From Hofstenia miamia (Eukaryota; Xenacoelomorpha; Acoela; Hofsteniidae): a stretch of DNA of 45,407 nt. Of the stretch, positions 9,916 to 22,599 are shown one piece after another. The notes beneath the pieces are model-generated. The model saw nothing but the letters and a program-made list of their open reading frames with translations. It was not told the origin of the DNA and did not search any database. Position numbers and translations under genes: made by a program. Positions within the stretch are counted from its first letter, which is position 1, and each line of letters begins with the position of its first letter. Location of the stretch: assembly GCA_900660155.1 (NCBI GenBank), contig CABFPE010000007.1:2899893-2945299 (forward strand), in the 5' to 3' direction.

Positions 9916-10870
9916 CTAAATTACTAGTTTTTGGCAAATATTTACAATCTTAACGTTCAACCCTTGTCTTAGTCATTTCAATATTATTGATATACAAAAA
10001 TTTATTTAAGTATTATGAAAGATTTACTAAACTTACTTACTTGAGAAAATTCAAGCAATATTAGAAATGCAATTTATCTGTAGATTATGAGAAACTTATT
10101 ATTACGAAGTTAGAATTTCATCTTCAAGCGTTACGTCATTACAAAATACTTACTTCCTTTATAAATTTGTTATCTATAAAATAACCTAGACTCAAAGCTG
10201 CTTATGGAAATGTAACTAGTTACTAATACTATATCAAAATGGTCAAAAATATATAAATTTATTTGAACCATAATTACATTTACAACCAGATGGCGGTATT
10301 AAATAATTGCTTGTCGTACGTTAGGCTTTCAGAGTGAAATTGGCAGGTTGTGTAATCTACCCAATAGATGTGAATTGGTTAAATAAAATTGTGTTGAAAA
10401 CATTATTGGATATTTTTATATTCATAGTTACTTTAGACACATTATTTTCAGCATACCAGAAGTATATGCACACTGAGTTCCTTAGTTAAAGTCCTTGGGC
10501 AATTTTGACTAAATAAGTTGAATCCTGCTGCAGATGAAAGATCCTTACAAGGTTGAAATATTTATGTTAAGTTTGTCTCGTTAGTTATAATGGCATTTCA
10601 TCCCAGTTTCGGGTATGTATGCAAACCTTTAATTTTCTTTCATTTTCTTTCACATAATCCTGACTGTTCTGAATTTTGTGGTCTTGAATTAAATTTTAGC
10701 ACGACAATGAAAGAATGTTTATTGATGCTATTCAAGCGGCACAAACTGTAAGAAAGTATAGCAGACAAGATCGACTGCGATCCCAGTGATTTGAGAATTA
10801 AAAAGAACAACGTGTCATTTGAACATATTGCTGTGGGAATTGCATGTTCCTGCATGTTCCACACATGAGT
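9916..10870 (-). other. Upstream block A shared with genes B and C
   Basis: 10027-10410 aligns with 43960-44290 (for example ACTTACTTACTTGAGAAAAT), and 10440-10700 aligns with 44640-44860 and 27640-27870 (for example RTCCTGCTRCAG, TTTTCTTTMA). This shows that the gene duplication reached well upstream of the coiled-coil exon. A minus-strand acceptor CTGCAG|CAGGAT is conserved in the three, so a small exon may lie here, but no reading frame is shared throughout. A minus-strand CGTCRNMQ...C pattern near 10860 faintly recalls a zinc finger and is not trusted. Confidence 0.5.
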
Positions 10871-11939
10871 AGACTTTGATAAACCACACTAAAATTATAA
10901 TTCCTACATGATTGACATGTTTTATTTTGAATATAAAGCAAGATCAAAATTCTGCTATATGTATTTCATACAATATTACTTTGGTCCATTATTTGAAATT
11001 CAATTATCTATTTTCAAAAAAGCAGACTATATTGTACTACACAGCGTACACAAAATTGCATTCAGTAAAGCTGTAGCAAATGAAGAACATCAAATGTTTA
11101 CTCAAAATAATAAGGGATTTACATTCAATAATCACAATTTTAGATTTTATAAATCAACTACTGCTGAATATACCCTAGTATGTATTCTTCAACAATGTGC
11201 TAGTAATTTTGAGCATAGCAAATTTTAATTCAATATTTTTTTACTAGATCTAAAAAAAATTGTAGTATAATGTCAAATCGAGTCTTACTAGTTTCCAGGC
11301 AATATTAACTCAGTGCTGAAATCTTGCATAAATTATTCATATAGTAATTTGAATATTACAATTTCAATAAATCATTACACATTATCTTCTTATTAGTTTT
11401 ATATTTCTTAGAATGCGTGTATGTTGTACGAATTCCATAATGCTGTGCCTTAGACTTTATACTTACGATTTTGCATTCTATATTTACCCTAAATTTTTTA
11501 TATCAAAATTTTCTACTAATATACAGTTCTTCTGCAATTTAGTAATTTTTTCAAAATTGCACAATATTATCACTCTGACATATATTTCTTGAATAAGACT
11601 GATTGATATTATTAATTGCATTAATAAATGAAAATTTTCTAAGTGAAAGGATTTGCATGGTAAAACTTATTTTATTTCCACATGTGGAACATAATTTTTC
11701 ACTTTTCGTTCTAAATCAAAACTTCTTAAGTTTTTTATTGTTCAAGTGTGGAACATCGGAAGTAATTTCATGTGTTTTCCAAGGACGAATCAGTGGGTTG
11801 ACCTATGCAGTTTGAACCGTTGGAATAGCAACAATAAATAAAATTAAGATTGTCCGTTGTGAGGTTTTTACACAACATAGCAGCAAAAAGCTGTTGTGTC
11901 ACCCAATAACTACAAATTAGGACAACATTGTGGGCTTAA
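10871..11939. other. Gene A intron, nothing recognised
   Basis: A 106-codon plus-strand open frame at 10908-11228 and a 70-codon one at 11603-11815 have no recognisable domain, splice context or homologue in the window. They are probably chance frames in AT-rich DNA. Confidence 0.4.
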
Positions 11940-12386
11940 CACTAGAATCACGAAACCCGTCAATTGACAATTTTGAAATTTAAAATTATAACAATTTATT
12001 TTTTGTAAAAGTGGATATTCTTCAGTAATCACTTACTATTTTTTTATAATTGCAAAGCACAAGTGGACCTAAAAGTAAATTTGTTACTTAAGCTAAATAT
12101 AATTTCAGGATACAATATTCATAAAAAGTTATTATATCTTGCTATGCAAATGGTTTCTACATATTAACTAAAAAAAATCGACTATTATAAAAATCCTAGC
12201 CTTATTTTTTACTGCATGCTTCTAATATTTGGTGCAATATATGAACATAATTACAAATGGTCGACCAAGTTGATAAAGATACATCTATATTGCAATTTTT
12301 ATTGATACAATACATATACATCCGTTAACAAAAATAAAAGAAGTATTTAAAAGTTATTCGCCAAAACACTTGATACCAATAACAGC

Positions 12387-13932
12387 CTAGCACTTCACAC
12401 AAACATTTTTACTCCAAATTTTGGACAAATTCACAGTTCTATTCTTTTCACAATGAACATTTATCTGACAAGTGACTCGCTTTTGGAGAGTTGGGACAAT
12501 AGAGCATTGAGTAGTCTGAATATCAACGTCTTTCTTGAGCTCTTTGGACAGTTTTTGTAGGAAACTGCATCTACTGATATCAGAATGAGTTTGTTTTTTA
12601 TACAGCACCCATGCGTTCACTCTAGCAATATCCAAAATATTAAAAGAAGGGCTAAGGGCTAGCGTCTACAGCCCAATTTTGTCTAATTTTGAAGACACAT
12701 ACTGTCCAATAGATCAACTGCATATATATTATTATTATAAAATAATACCCTTTCAGGCTACTTTTTACCGTTTTCTTGATAAACAGCAACACTATGGTTT
12801 GTAGAAAGTATATGCACAACTCTTTTTGGTTTCGCTTGATATCTGGTAAGGTGCAACTTGCCACTTTGGCACATTACAGAATCATGCAGTCCTCAATTTT
12901 GGGGAGGAGGAAGTTCAGGACGATTTCAACGCACGGTTCCAACTATTGTTGTTCGCACTTGGAGCATAAGATGAGCAAGTTTAGAAGTAAAAAAATTATC
13001 AATAGTTAAATTGTATCCTTTATTGTTCAGAGGTTTTATAAGTGATTGTACAACTTGTGTACCAAGTGACACATGTCTGTTCTCATCTTTTCCAATATTA
13101 GCTTGATATTATAAGAATATTTTGATGAAACATCAGCTAATATCCAAAATTTTATCCCAAATTTATCAGGCTTTGCGACATATATTGCGCAAAACGGCAG
13201 CATGTTTTAATCGGAAATAATTGTTTATCAATAGTCAAGAATGTTGATAGGTGGTAGCAACGTTGAGAATTGGCTACAAAGCGATCTAAAATAGTTGAAA
13301 TTAGACAAAACTTATCATGTTGAAAATTTCTATGGCGATCTTGACGACTATCAAATCTAAGAAACCTTTTTATCTCTCCCATTTTTTGGCGGGACAGTGT
13401 CTTATTGAATATGGGACATCCATATGCCGTTGACCATAGTTTTTTAAATGGATAATTTCGTCGATATGTAATTCCTTTTAGGTACAGTAGTTCCACGAAT
13501 TTTTCTAATTCATCTCTTGTTAGATTCCAATCATCTATCCTTTCATTAGCAAAAGCATTTGTACAATCAACAATAAAATTCAGCATCCAATTATCAAAGA
13601 GAAGATTCCATGCGTCTAATGGAGTTATGATGCCAGTACAAGCTTGTGTTACACNNNNNNNNNNNNNNNNNNNNNNNNNNNNNNNNNNNNNNNNNNNNNN
13701 NNNNNNNNNNNNNNNNNNNNNNNNNNNNNNNNNNNTTCAGGCTGGCTTACTATATTTTGTTGTTGCATTATATCACGTCTAGCTCCCTGTGTATTGTCTA
13801 TTCAATTCCATCTCGCGCTCGAAGTGAATTATTCTCATTGTCAATCTCTTCGAGACTGCTATGTGACAAGAGGTCTAAATCTTCATCACTGCTGCTTGTT
13901 GAATATGAAATATCATGTAATAGCTGTTCATA
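12387..13932 (-). pseudogene. piggyBac transposase, degenerate
   Basis: Read on the minus strand, in order: an acidic N-terminal stretch (SSSDEDLDLL, LEEIDNEN near 13880), a core at 13586-13152 (FKKLWS, SRQKMGEIKRFLRFD, LTIDKQLFPI), then KPDKFGIKFWILADVSSKYSYN with the first catalytic Asp, GYNLTIDNFFTSKLAHLML with the second (near 12990), YAVDLLDSM with the probable third, and IARVNAWVLYKK plus a Cys-rich tail ending VKC at 12387. Frame changes near 13165 and further stops near 12930 and 12650-12770, along with the N gap, show that it is dead. Catalytic assignments rest on family knowledge. Confidence 0.88.
13655..13735. other. Assembly gap (81 Ns)
   Basis: A run of Ns inside the piggyBac transposase, in the linker between the acidic region and the core. 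Confidence 1.
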
Positions 13933-14828
13933 ATTATTCTCCTATACCTCTTTTAAATCATTTAGAAGACTTATCATTGTTTGCAGGAAACGTTGGGCTG
14001 ACATTCGTTGAGACAATACAAATGACAAATGATACTGGTAAGCGTGAAATTTCTACACCTTTGCAGCAATTCTATCAAATGAAATTGGAGAATATTTAGT
14101 AATCCATGATAATTGGTTGCAAAATATTCGCATCTCGTTTTTGAAATATTTTCACAAACGATCACACCCTTTTTAATTTTTTAATAGAAAAATACAATCT
14201 GTGTACATGAATATTTACGTGAATTTATGTTTTAAATATCATTTATAATATGTTACCAAAGTTTTGGGTATATTTGTAGTAATTTACAAAACATAAAATA
14301 GAAATCATCAATTGACGGGTTTTGGCGCTTTTAGGTGTATTAAAAGTCTGGCGCTTCTAGTGTTAAATATTAAACATTTATGTGTATAACGAAAATTTAT
14401 ATAAAAGGAAATGCTTTGTTTTGTCAAATCTTTTTATGTAAAGGTGTATGTATCTGCTCTTATTGCATTTAATTGCGGTCGGTAGTTAAGCTGCTGCAAT
14501 TTATCTAATCAAAATTCTTATGTATACTACAACAACTTTTTGTAAAAAATGTCATATGTAAATATTTAGAAGGAAAAGAATCTAAACGTTTTAAAAATAC
14601 ATAATTCGATAATACAGTTAAATAAGAAAAACAATGAATATTTTTTATCAATTTTTATAGCTAAGATCAAAAATATTGAGAAACAATTTTTTCCAAACTC
14701 TTAGCAACAAAAACATAAACAGTAACAAAATGTATATTAATCGATGGCAACTTAAGTTTTATATACGTTTATGCAAAAGTAATCATACAACATAGCCTCC
14801 AGAACAAACACATTAAAAAAATCTGTCC

Positions 14829-15240
14829 ATCAATTTTTTTCTGCATTCTCGGGCTAATTTTTCTTCGGACTCCAGGAAATAATGCTTCAGTTTTGCAAAT
14901 TTCCTGGATTTTTCTTTTCCACATCGTACTTCATTATCCCCAAACATTTTCTATAGATGAAGCGTCTAGTAACTTGGCAGGCGAATGCAAAATTTTCAGA
15001 TTTTTTCTCTTACTAAATTTTGGGCATGTCTTGACGGACAGCGGTTCACTCATCCTGCTGAGGATCCATCCATTCCAATAACAGCTGTCCGCAAATAGGA
15101 TAAACTCTCCAAAAATATCAATATATTTTGAACTGTCTACAGCACTTCCTTCCAAAACTTTCAGGTAAGAAATTTTATAGCTGAAAGCACCCCAAACCAT
15201 GCATTTTCGGAAAATTTTGGAAATGGCATGAAAGGCGACT
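14829..15240 (-). mobile_element. Tc1/mariner-type transposase fragment
   Basis: A minus-strand frame from 15200 reads VWGAFSYKISYLKVLEG, then IFGEFILFA, KTCPKFSKRKNLKILHSP and SIENVWG. These are the Tc1 blocks WGAfs, leG, and the (PDLNP)IENvWG that carries the third acidic residue. The usual PDLN is replaced (LDASSIEN), and an early section with the second Asp is unrecognisable. A second frame continues with FLESEEKLARECRKKLMD to about 14830. No terminal repeats were found. It is an old, inactive fragment. Confidence 0.75.
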
Positions 15241-17392
15241 TATCCGATAAAGTTTTGCGGTCTGTAGTTCCAGCCAAAGTAAAAGTTTGTGACTACAACG
15301 GTTATGGTTATTAAAAAACCTTTATTTTTGCTAATTTTTTGACGAAAATGATTTTGTTTAATCTTTTGACATTTATTGACGAAAACAGTTTTAGTATTTA
15401 TATGGTTATTTTATTTTTTGGTTATTCAAATTAATTTATTCATAAATTGATACTATCTATACACCTACAATAATGGACTCATTTTATTGTGATTTGATAC
15501 ACACTTTTGCATTAGGTTGCTCTCTAATTTAGATGTTACCATGCTTTGAATGTAGTTTTAATATTAAGTGGTTAACTAAGGAGTGTTGTATGCTAAAATT
15601 GCGAATAAAAATCATTTGCCAATCTACTAAAATATTAAAAACGCAATAACATATGATTTGTTTAAAATGTATTAGTTATTAAATATGTAATACAACCCAT
15701 TGAAATCCCAGTGGATAGCATGGGCAGTTTCCTAGTAACAATAATATAATCATTGAGTTAAATAAACTTTTAAAAATAGTTTTTGCAAACATATTATTCA
15801 ATAGAAATGTGGGATAGCAGATTTACTCCATTTTCCATAAATATAATAAGTATTGTCTCAATATTGTAAATCTAGAATAATCATATATAGCAGAATCAAT
15901 CTATGATGTTTATGTATGAACAAGAAGATGACTGCAGAAAGGTGTTGGCAGTAGGAGATTGAAAAATGATCTTGTCTATACTAAAAATCATTTCTTGAGG
16001 ATTACAAAGTGCGGTCAGCAGTAAAACACTGGGAACAGTTGAATTCAATGATTCATTAAAAAACAAATGAGGAGGGTACTGAACAAACACTACTACAAAA
16101 ACCTTCAGTGCAAAATTAGTATTGTTATTCCGTGCACATATATGGTCATGCAAAATAGAAAGATTAGTTTGCCGTAAAAATGGTTAAAAATCGGCTTAAT
16201 TTTGGTTTCAAAAAACCGTTTTTTATTGGTGAAAAACCTGTTTTTGACTAGACATTTAGTCAAAAATTAACGTTAAAAAACGTTTTTATAACGATTTTGG
16301 GTATAAAATAAAAGTTTATTTCTGGTTAAAAATTATTTCTTTTTATGTTTGGGAGTAGAGTAAAGATACTGTAGAACGTTTCTTGCATCTTGACGAGACA
16401 TGGTTAGTGAAAATTAATTAAGTGCCTTTTCCTCATCTTGTGTGTTTGCGGTTACTGTTGTAATCGCAAAAAAGGGTTCGTCCAGAGCATGACTTTTTAA
16501 TTAGTTGAAAAGACTTGTGTACTGTCATTGAAGCGTTTCTGTGTTTGATAATTTTTCTTATTTTTTACCGAGATATTGGCTACTATGCAGCTGGGATTAT
16601 TTATGATCTTGGATATTCTCTCAAGACATGAAACAATTTGCAATCGCACACAGTCTCACGTAGAAAACCTGTGTTCTATTAAAAATATAAAAAATTACAC
16701 TAGGAAATTTTTATCAGGTAGATTCATCATTCTGATCATTATTCCCGCAAAATTTAATTTTTACTACAACTAAAGGAAGTACTAAAAGGCCCGCTTAAAA
16801 CTAAAACTCGCAATAACGCAAGTGAGATGCCCAACAACTCTGAAAAGATATGAGTGGGATCTTGCGAACCCAAAAGAGCTTGTACCGAAGACTAACAAAG
16901 AGTGAGATACCCTGCTCAATTCCGGTGAAGAGGGCAATATTAAGTCAACATGTTATATATAGGCCCAAATTAGTCTGAAAATATAACTGCATGTATCTAG
17001 TTTTAGGGTTACTAAAACCAGACTAGCACAAATGACTACTTGGATGAAAATCAAAACACATCTCAACCAGTGGGAATCTAGCATCTTAAAAAACTATGTT
17101 ATAAAACTATATTAGTGAATAGATATAATCTTTAAACATTCTAGAAACCATATGTATGTATTTGGTATTGATTAAATGTTCATCGTACTTGGAAAAATGA
17201 GCACTAAATATTATTTTGTGCCTGAATTATGTGAAAATCTTAATTATTATTCAAATAAATGTATGATTATTTAAAATATTTCAAATCCTCCTATGTCCGA
17301 TTTTTAAACTCCAAGGTGGTCTAAAGTTAGTGAAAACAACAATTGACCTAAACTATTTACTCAGGATTGAGCACCTTTGCTCATTGAGGCGA
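15241..17392. other. Gene A intron, unassigned repeats
   Basis: No gene is supported. 15280-15360 and 16160-16320 contain phased AAAACC/GGTTTT and GTTAAAAA motifs on both strands, which look like worn transposon ends. 16790-16960 is a GC-richer patch with no recognisable coding frame. Confidence 0.4.
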
Positions 17393-17400
17393 CAAAGAAG

Positions 17401-18075
17401 CAGAGATGGAATCGGATCGGATCCCNGGTTCGTATTGGATCGGATCGATACGGATCGGATCTTCATTTTGAGAAACTTTGGATCTGTTTCGGATCCAACA
17501 ATTTTTAAAACTTGTGTATTATGTACATTTTATAAATTTCGCACATTCTTAAATTGAATCCTAGTTTAATAATCTCAATCTAGGTGAAATTTTGTAATTG
17601 AATTTGATTGTTCATACAACAGGTTCCGTGTTATTCTTTCCAACAACTTATAAAATTGTTGACGAATACTTCAAATCTGATAATGCGATTCATGGTAGCT
17701 ATCACATAATAATAAAATAGTAAAACAAAGAAAAACATTTGTTTGTACAAACTTGCAAATCGAAGAGCAAAATTCTGAAAAGGATTCTCTCTAATATGTA
17801 TGTTAAAGAAAAAGCACAAAACACAGAGAAGCAAGTGGAATACCTTAGCTTTTGTAAACACTGCTAAAATGTAAAAATACTAATATAATTTGGGATGCTT
17901 TTCAATCAAAATATTTTCTATTAGCATTTAAAAAACCATAATTATTTTTAAGTCCATAATAATTTATTGTTAGAATTTTATTTAAATTCGGATCCGTTTC
18001 GGATTGAAAACTAAATTTTTTTTAAAAATTCGGATCTGGTCGGATCTTAAAATATTGAATCCAATTCCTTCTCTG
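17401..18075. mobile_element. Non-autonomous hAT element with perfect 8-bp target duplication
   Basis: A 675-bp element beginning CAGAGATGGAATCGGATCGG and ending, on the reverse strand, CAGAGAAGGAATTGGATTC. It is flanked by CAAAGAAG at 17393-17400 and 18076-18083. Both ends carry repeated CGGATC motifs (17411-17505 and 17988-18046), which may be transposase-binding sites. No transposase frame was seen inside. One ambiguous base lies at 17426. Confidence 0.9.
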
Positions 18076-18619
18076 CAAAGAAGCACCTCAGTGTTTCACG
18101 AATTTGCACGGCAGCATATCAGCAATGAAAGACGAGAGAATCTTCCAGATTTTAGATATCGTTATTTATTCGTTAATTATAGCGTTTATAAAAATATAAG
18201 ATTGTAAAAAAATGCGTGTGTTAAATTATGTGATTTTTTAAAGGCATAGGACAACTAAAACTAGCGCAATATTCTGCTTATTTAAAATAATGCATAAAAT
18301 AATTAAAATAATTGTATAACAAATTAAAAAGTTATATTTTAAAAGTGCTGTTTTTTAAAGCATATTGTAATATCGCAATCATATTCATAACCTAGGGTTT
18401 TACTGTATTTATATTGGCTAAGTAATTGGGTTTGCAAAAAATTTTGAAAATATAATACATTTTGATCAGAAACAAAATTGATAACTTTGTGGATGCTGGC
18501 TTTTTATTCCTTAACGCAACAGTTTGTGTTGTGTACACTACACACTACGGCAGCCTGTATTAAATGCAATGCCTTTAAGTAAAATATCTTCTATAGAAAT
18601 TCAAATTATAGTTGCTTAC

Positions 18620-18701
18620 GTGTTTCTGGTTGCTGATGTAATGTAATTTGTAAATGTCTCCTGTTTTCTAGGAATTTATGCATGATTCAATATTGCGCAA
18701 T
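18620..18701 (-). promoter_or_regulatory. Gene A candidate promoter / first-exon region
   Basis: On the minus strand a splice donor GAAACAC|GTAAGC (exon end at 18620) lies 72 bp from the perfect palindrome ATTGCGCAAT at 18692-18701. Gene C has GAAACCC|GTAAGC and gene B GCACAG|GTAAGA in matching positions with the same palindrome. ATTGCGCAAT is the ideal C/EBP-type bZIP site. A small frame opens at ATGCATAAATTCC and runs to the donor, but its phase differs from gene C, so the exon may be untranslated. Confidence 0.5.
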
Positions 18702-20219
18702 GTTAGAAAAATGTAAAAAGCTGCATTTAATATATACTAAGTTGCACATTTATGATTAATGAAAAAAATAAAACAATATAATTTTACTATTTTAATAATG
18801 TTTAGTAAAAATCCACCTTTGTATTTTTAAAACATATATAATTTTCTACTTACTAAAATGGTTACTCTGTAATTCATGACTTAGACATTTCTTGGTGGAT
18901 TCATTAAAATAAAGTAAGAAAACAAATTAAAATACTTAATAATGTATAGATTAAATTTCAATAACAATATTAATATATCACAAAGATAGGATTATAAATG
19001 ACAATAAATTGCTGCTAATCACATTTTGCATTCTCACAGGTATGTTCATAAATATCATAGCAATACATACATGCAAAAAGATACCAACGCATAGAGTTGC
19101 TTCATGTGTGTTACTCTAGGATGAGTAGAACATTCATTTGCTAACGGTGGCGTAACTAGGAAAAGATGGAGAATGTGTGTTTATAAGTTCAAAAATGATT
19201 TAATCGATTTGAAATATCATAGAATGAAATTTATTCATTAACCATGCGTCATCATGATTTATATTAAAACCTTAATGCACTTGGAATAAAGCACTATTGT
19301 ACGTCGTATTTCGAAACTTGAATGTCACTTGTGTCACAAATAGACTTTGGTGACCACCTAAACAATGATATACTTTTATTCGACACTTCTTCAATTTCAA
19401 AATATGAAAACCTTTGGAAAAATTGTGCCTGAATACAAAAAAATAATGTTTTAAATTACATACAGGTCTTCAAAAAATATCAATAAGGAATAAAATACAG
19501 AAAAAAACCTTGTTTGATGGTACAGTGTGTTTCAAAAATGCAGATTTATTTTTGTTAAATTGACTATTCATTGATTTTTTAATTTGAGGATCAAGTAACT
19601 TCATGAAGTCAAACATGTCAATAAATTTGTAGCCATTTATTGAATTGTTGTAAAAATTTAATACCTTTTCATGTAGCATATTTGGAGTAATGTTTACCAA
19701 ACGTTTTAGTACGATCTTCTAAGCTTCTTTGTTCATTTGTCTTTGAGAGAACTGAGCTCATGTTAGAAACTAAACAAGGAATAAATGATTATCATGATTA
19801 TAAGTATATTAAGTTATTTTAAAGAGCTGTTTGGGATGCCTCTTGTTGAAGATTGTCTGAAGTTAATCTTGAGAATATTTCTTATGTTAACCATCAAAAA
19901 ATTAATTTAAAGACCTAGAATTTGTAAGTGAATTACAATTTCTATCTGCGAATTACAATTTTTATCTGCGAATTATGTTAGAAGTAGACATCTTTGCAAT
20001 GCAAAGGCAAGATTAAAATTTTTTCAGTAATTTACACTAAATATTTTATCAGGATATAAAATTCATTACCTAGAGGTATTAAGTAAGCCTATATTTATTC
20101 TAATTGAATTTCATAACCCTTGCATATACAACTAACAATGACATTGATTTTGAAAGAATGTTGGGTTAGCTTGAAGGATTTCAGGGGTAGCCTAACTACT
20201 CCAAGCTACTCCTTTGTGT

Positions 20220-20262
<43 letters not shown>

Positions 20263-22599
20263 GTTACTAGCATGTGAAAATGTGATGCATGTTATACAGG
20301 CTATCAAATTGCATTGAGATAATATAATGTGTAGTCTAAATGTAGAGAATGAATTAATGTTAAGCTATTAATATATACCAAAATCTTTCTGCACCTAAAT
20401 CTAAGTTATGAATATAAAAAAACTGTTTATTGCATATGTAAAGTAACATGATTTTTCAAAAATTCTTGACAAGAATTTATTGCAGTATATTCGAAAATGA
20501 CACCAAAATCTACGTAGTCAACAAAGGTTTTGGAAGAATTTAATTTTATAAGAATTTCAAAATTTGTTAGATTTCATTGAAGACTCCTCCTGTGACAACG
20601 ATGAATTTTCGGCTTTCTTAACAGACAAGTTCAATGCATGAAAAAGGCAGTTCGTTGACTTTTAATCATTGTGCTAAAACTGTCTATATCTTTGTTTAGC
20701 ACATGCTATTCACATATTTTGTGAGAAAATCAGTAAAGTAAACCGAATTTTTAAAAACTACGTGTTAATCGATTAGGCTTTCGGTTGGAGGAAATATTTT
20801 TTGATGAGCAGCACCAAGGCTTTTTATAGTAGGCCTTGGCAGCACTCAGGACTTTGACGTTTCTGAATGCCATGAGAACCAAGATATATACAACCTGTAA
20901 AATGATTATTTGTGAATCCTGAAGTCAAACTCGAAATTCCTGACATCGCTTCCTACTATGAGATTGTTTTGCCGCTCTTGGAGGTCTTAAAGCAAAGCGA
21001 TATATTTTACTTATTGAAGCCATGACAGATATTTTAGCCGCAAATAGTTTATTTGATTCCTGAAATAAAAAATAAAAAACTAATTGAAGGTCTAGAGAAA
21101 AACATTATCCTCAGTGCCTACATTCACAAAATTGTCCAACCTGTTAAAAGATGAGAAAAATGGTTCATAGATTCTGTCCAACAGCATCAACAGATGTGAA
21201 ATGGTTATTTTTGTTCTACAATTGAATTTTGGCATACAATTAAAAGCATTTAATTGAAGAACATATTTCTTATAGTATGTAATTAATCAATATTTTTCAC
21301 ATTTTTTTTGCTATTATGTTCATATTATACAACTAATTCAAATTCCCTAATAATGTTTTTCAATAGTAGTGAAATCTTTAAAATTATGATTTTTTTCCAA
21401 ATTACGTTGCATATTTAAAGTGTTTTATAATTAATGTCTCGCACATATTAGTCTGGGTAGTTTCGTGGCTATTTCAAAATTTCTTTTCTTCCATTCATGA
21501 TGGTGGTTGAATATTTTGGCTTCTAGCTGGCAGTTTAAATGTTCCTTAATTCGAATACCAAAATGTCGTTTACTTTTACAATGTGTATAGCTTGTTACAG
21601 CTATCACAAGTATATTTGTAGATGATGGATGAAACTAAGCATTCTGGGATTCGATCTGTGTAATTAGATAAGTATACACTTTATAAAGTTATAAAAACAA
21701 ATCTAATTTTAGATGTTGTTAATTCTACTTTGATTAACTTGATCTTTTTCTTACAAAATTGCTTATTTTCAAATTATGGTAATTTTCAATATATAATCTA
21801 TGCAATTTCTATAAACATCTCTTAAAAAACTAAATTGAACATAGTTTTCTTCAAAAAAAATCATGTTTTAGAATTAAATCCTAAATGAATTTTGCATATT
21901 GGAAATTCTATATTTAGAATGAACTTTATAAGAACTGCAGCATAATTGTGTATTAAAACAACATACATATTGATAGATATGTGTATTACATTGTGTAATC
22001 TTCAGCTTCCCTTCTTTCGGGTTCGAAAAATTTTCGGTCCACAGCCAGAATAAAATGTCATTTTAATTTAAACTCAAAAAAATTAAATTTTACTACTCCT
22101 CCTGCCTAAAAAGATCGCGTATGAGTTTTCATTTACTAAGGTCTTGCTTAAGTCAAAGGTGTCTCACAACTACTACACCTTTAGTTTAGCTTGCGCCCAA
22201 AAAAGTTCGTTAAATTCATTGAATGTTCCTAACAAGCATTGAAGATTTCATACAGAAATTGAAGTCTCCCTAAGTTTTTTAAATCAACAAAATATAAAAT
22301 TTCAAACTTTTTTAGAAGATAAATTTTCTGGTTAAATCAATTTTCAAAATAATTTATTCATATTCTTTCAACACAGATTTTTCAGACAAGAACACACAAA
22401 ATTTTCCCTCCGAACAAACACTACTGCATGCTTAATTGCATTTACTCACTAAATTTTAATAAAACCCTAATTTCTCATTGAATGAGAGATCAAGAACTTT
22501 AAGTTTTGGATCTTTTCAGCCCTAAAAATATCAGTTTATTTAAATTAATTCTACTAGGAATTTATCATAATCTTTGATAGTTTCCCAAATAATATTTAA
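18702..22599. other. Intergenic region between genes A and B
   Basis: AT-rich sequence, mostly unrecognised. 19146-19160 (GGTGGCGTAACTAGG) resembles a hAT terminus. A minus-strand frame of 76 codons at 19470-19700 has no known domain. 20560-21200 is slightly richer in GC, with short frames on both strands that I cannot assign. Confidence 0.4.
20223..20259. repeat. (AT)n microsatellite
   Basis: An uninterrupted AT run of about 37 bp. Confidence 0.95.

Larger units (their letters stand above)
11940..14362 (-). mobile_element. piggyBac element with TTAA target duplications
   Basis: A 2.4-kb element bounded by TTAA at 11936-11939 and 14363-14366. The ends are inverted: CACTAGAATCACG on the left and CACTAGAAGCGCC on the right (reverse strand). 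Both ends also carry an ACCCGTCAATTGA subterminal motif, next to the terminus on the left and about 40 bp inside on the right. Between them lies a broken transposase on the minus strand. A gap of 81 Ns (13655-13735) falls within it. Placed in the long first intron inferred for gene A. Confidence 0.92.

Noticed and set aside
10840-10870. CGTC...C pattern resembling a TRAF zinc finger on the minus strand
   Set aside because: Spacing and the missing His do not fit, and B and C lack the pattern.
10908-11228. 106-codon plus-strand open frame
   Set aside because: Composition follows the AT-rich background, with no motif, splice context or paralogue. Not called a gene.
19470-19700. 76-codon minus-strand frame in the A-B intergenic region
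   Set aside because: I recognise no family and see no splice partners or conservation. Kept only as a note.
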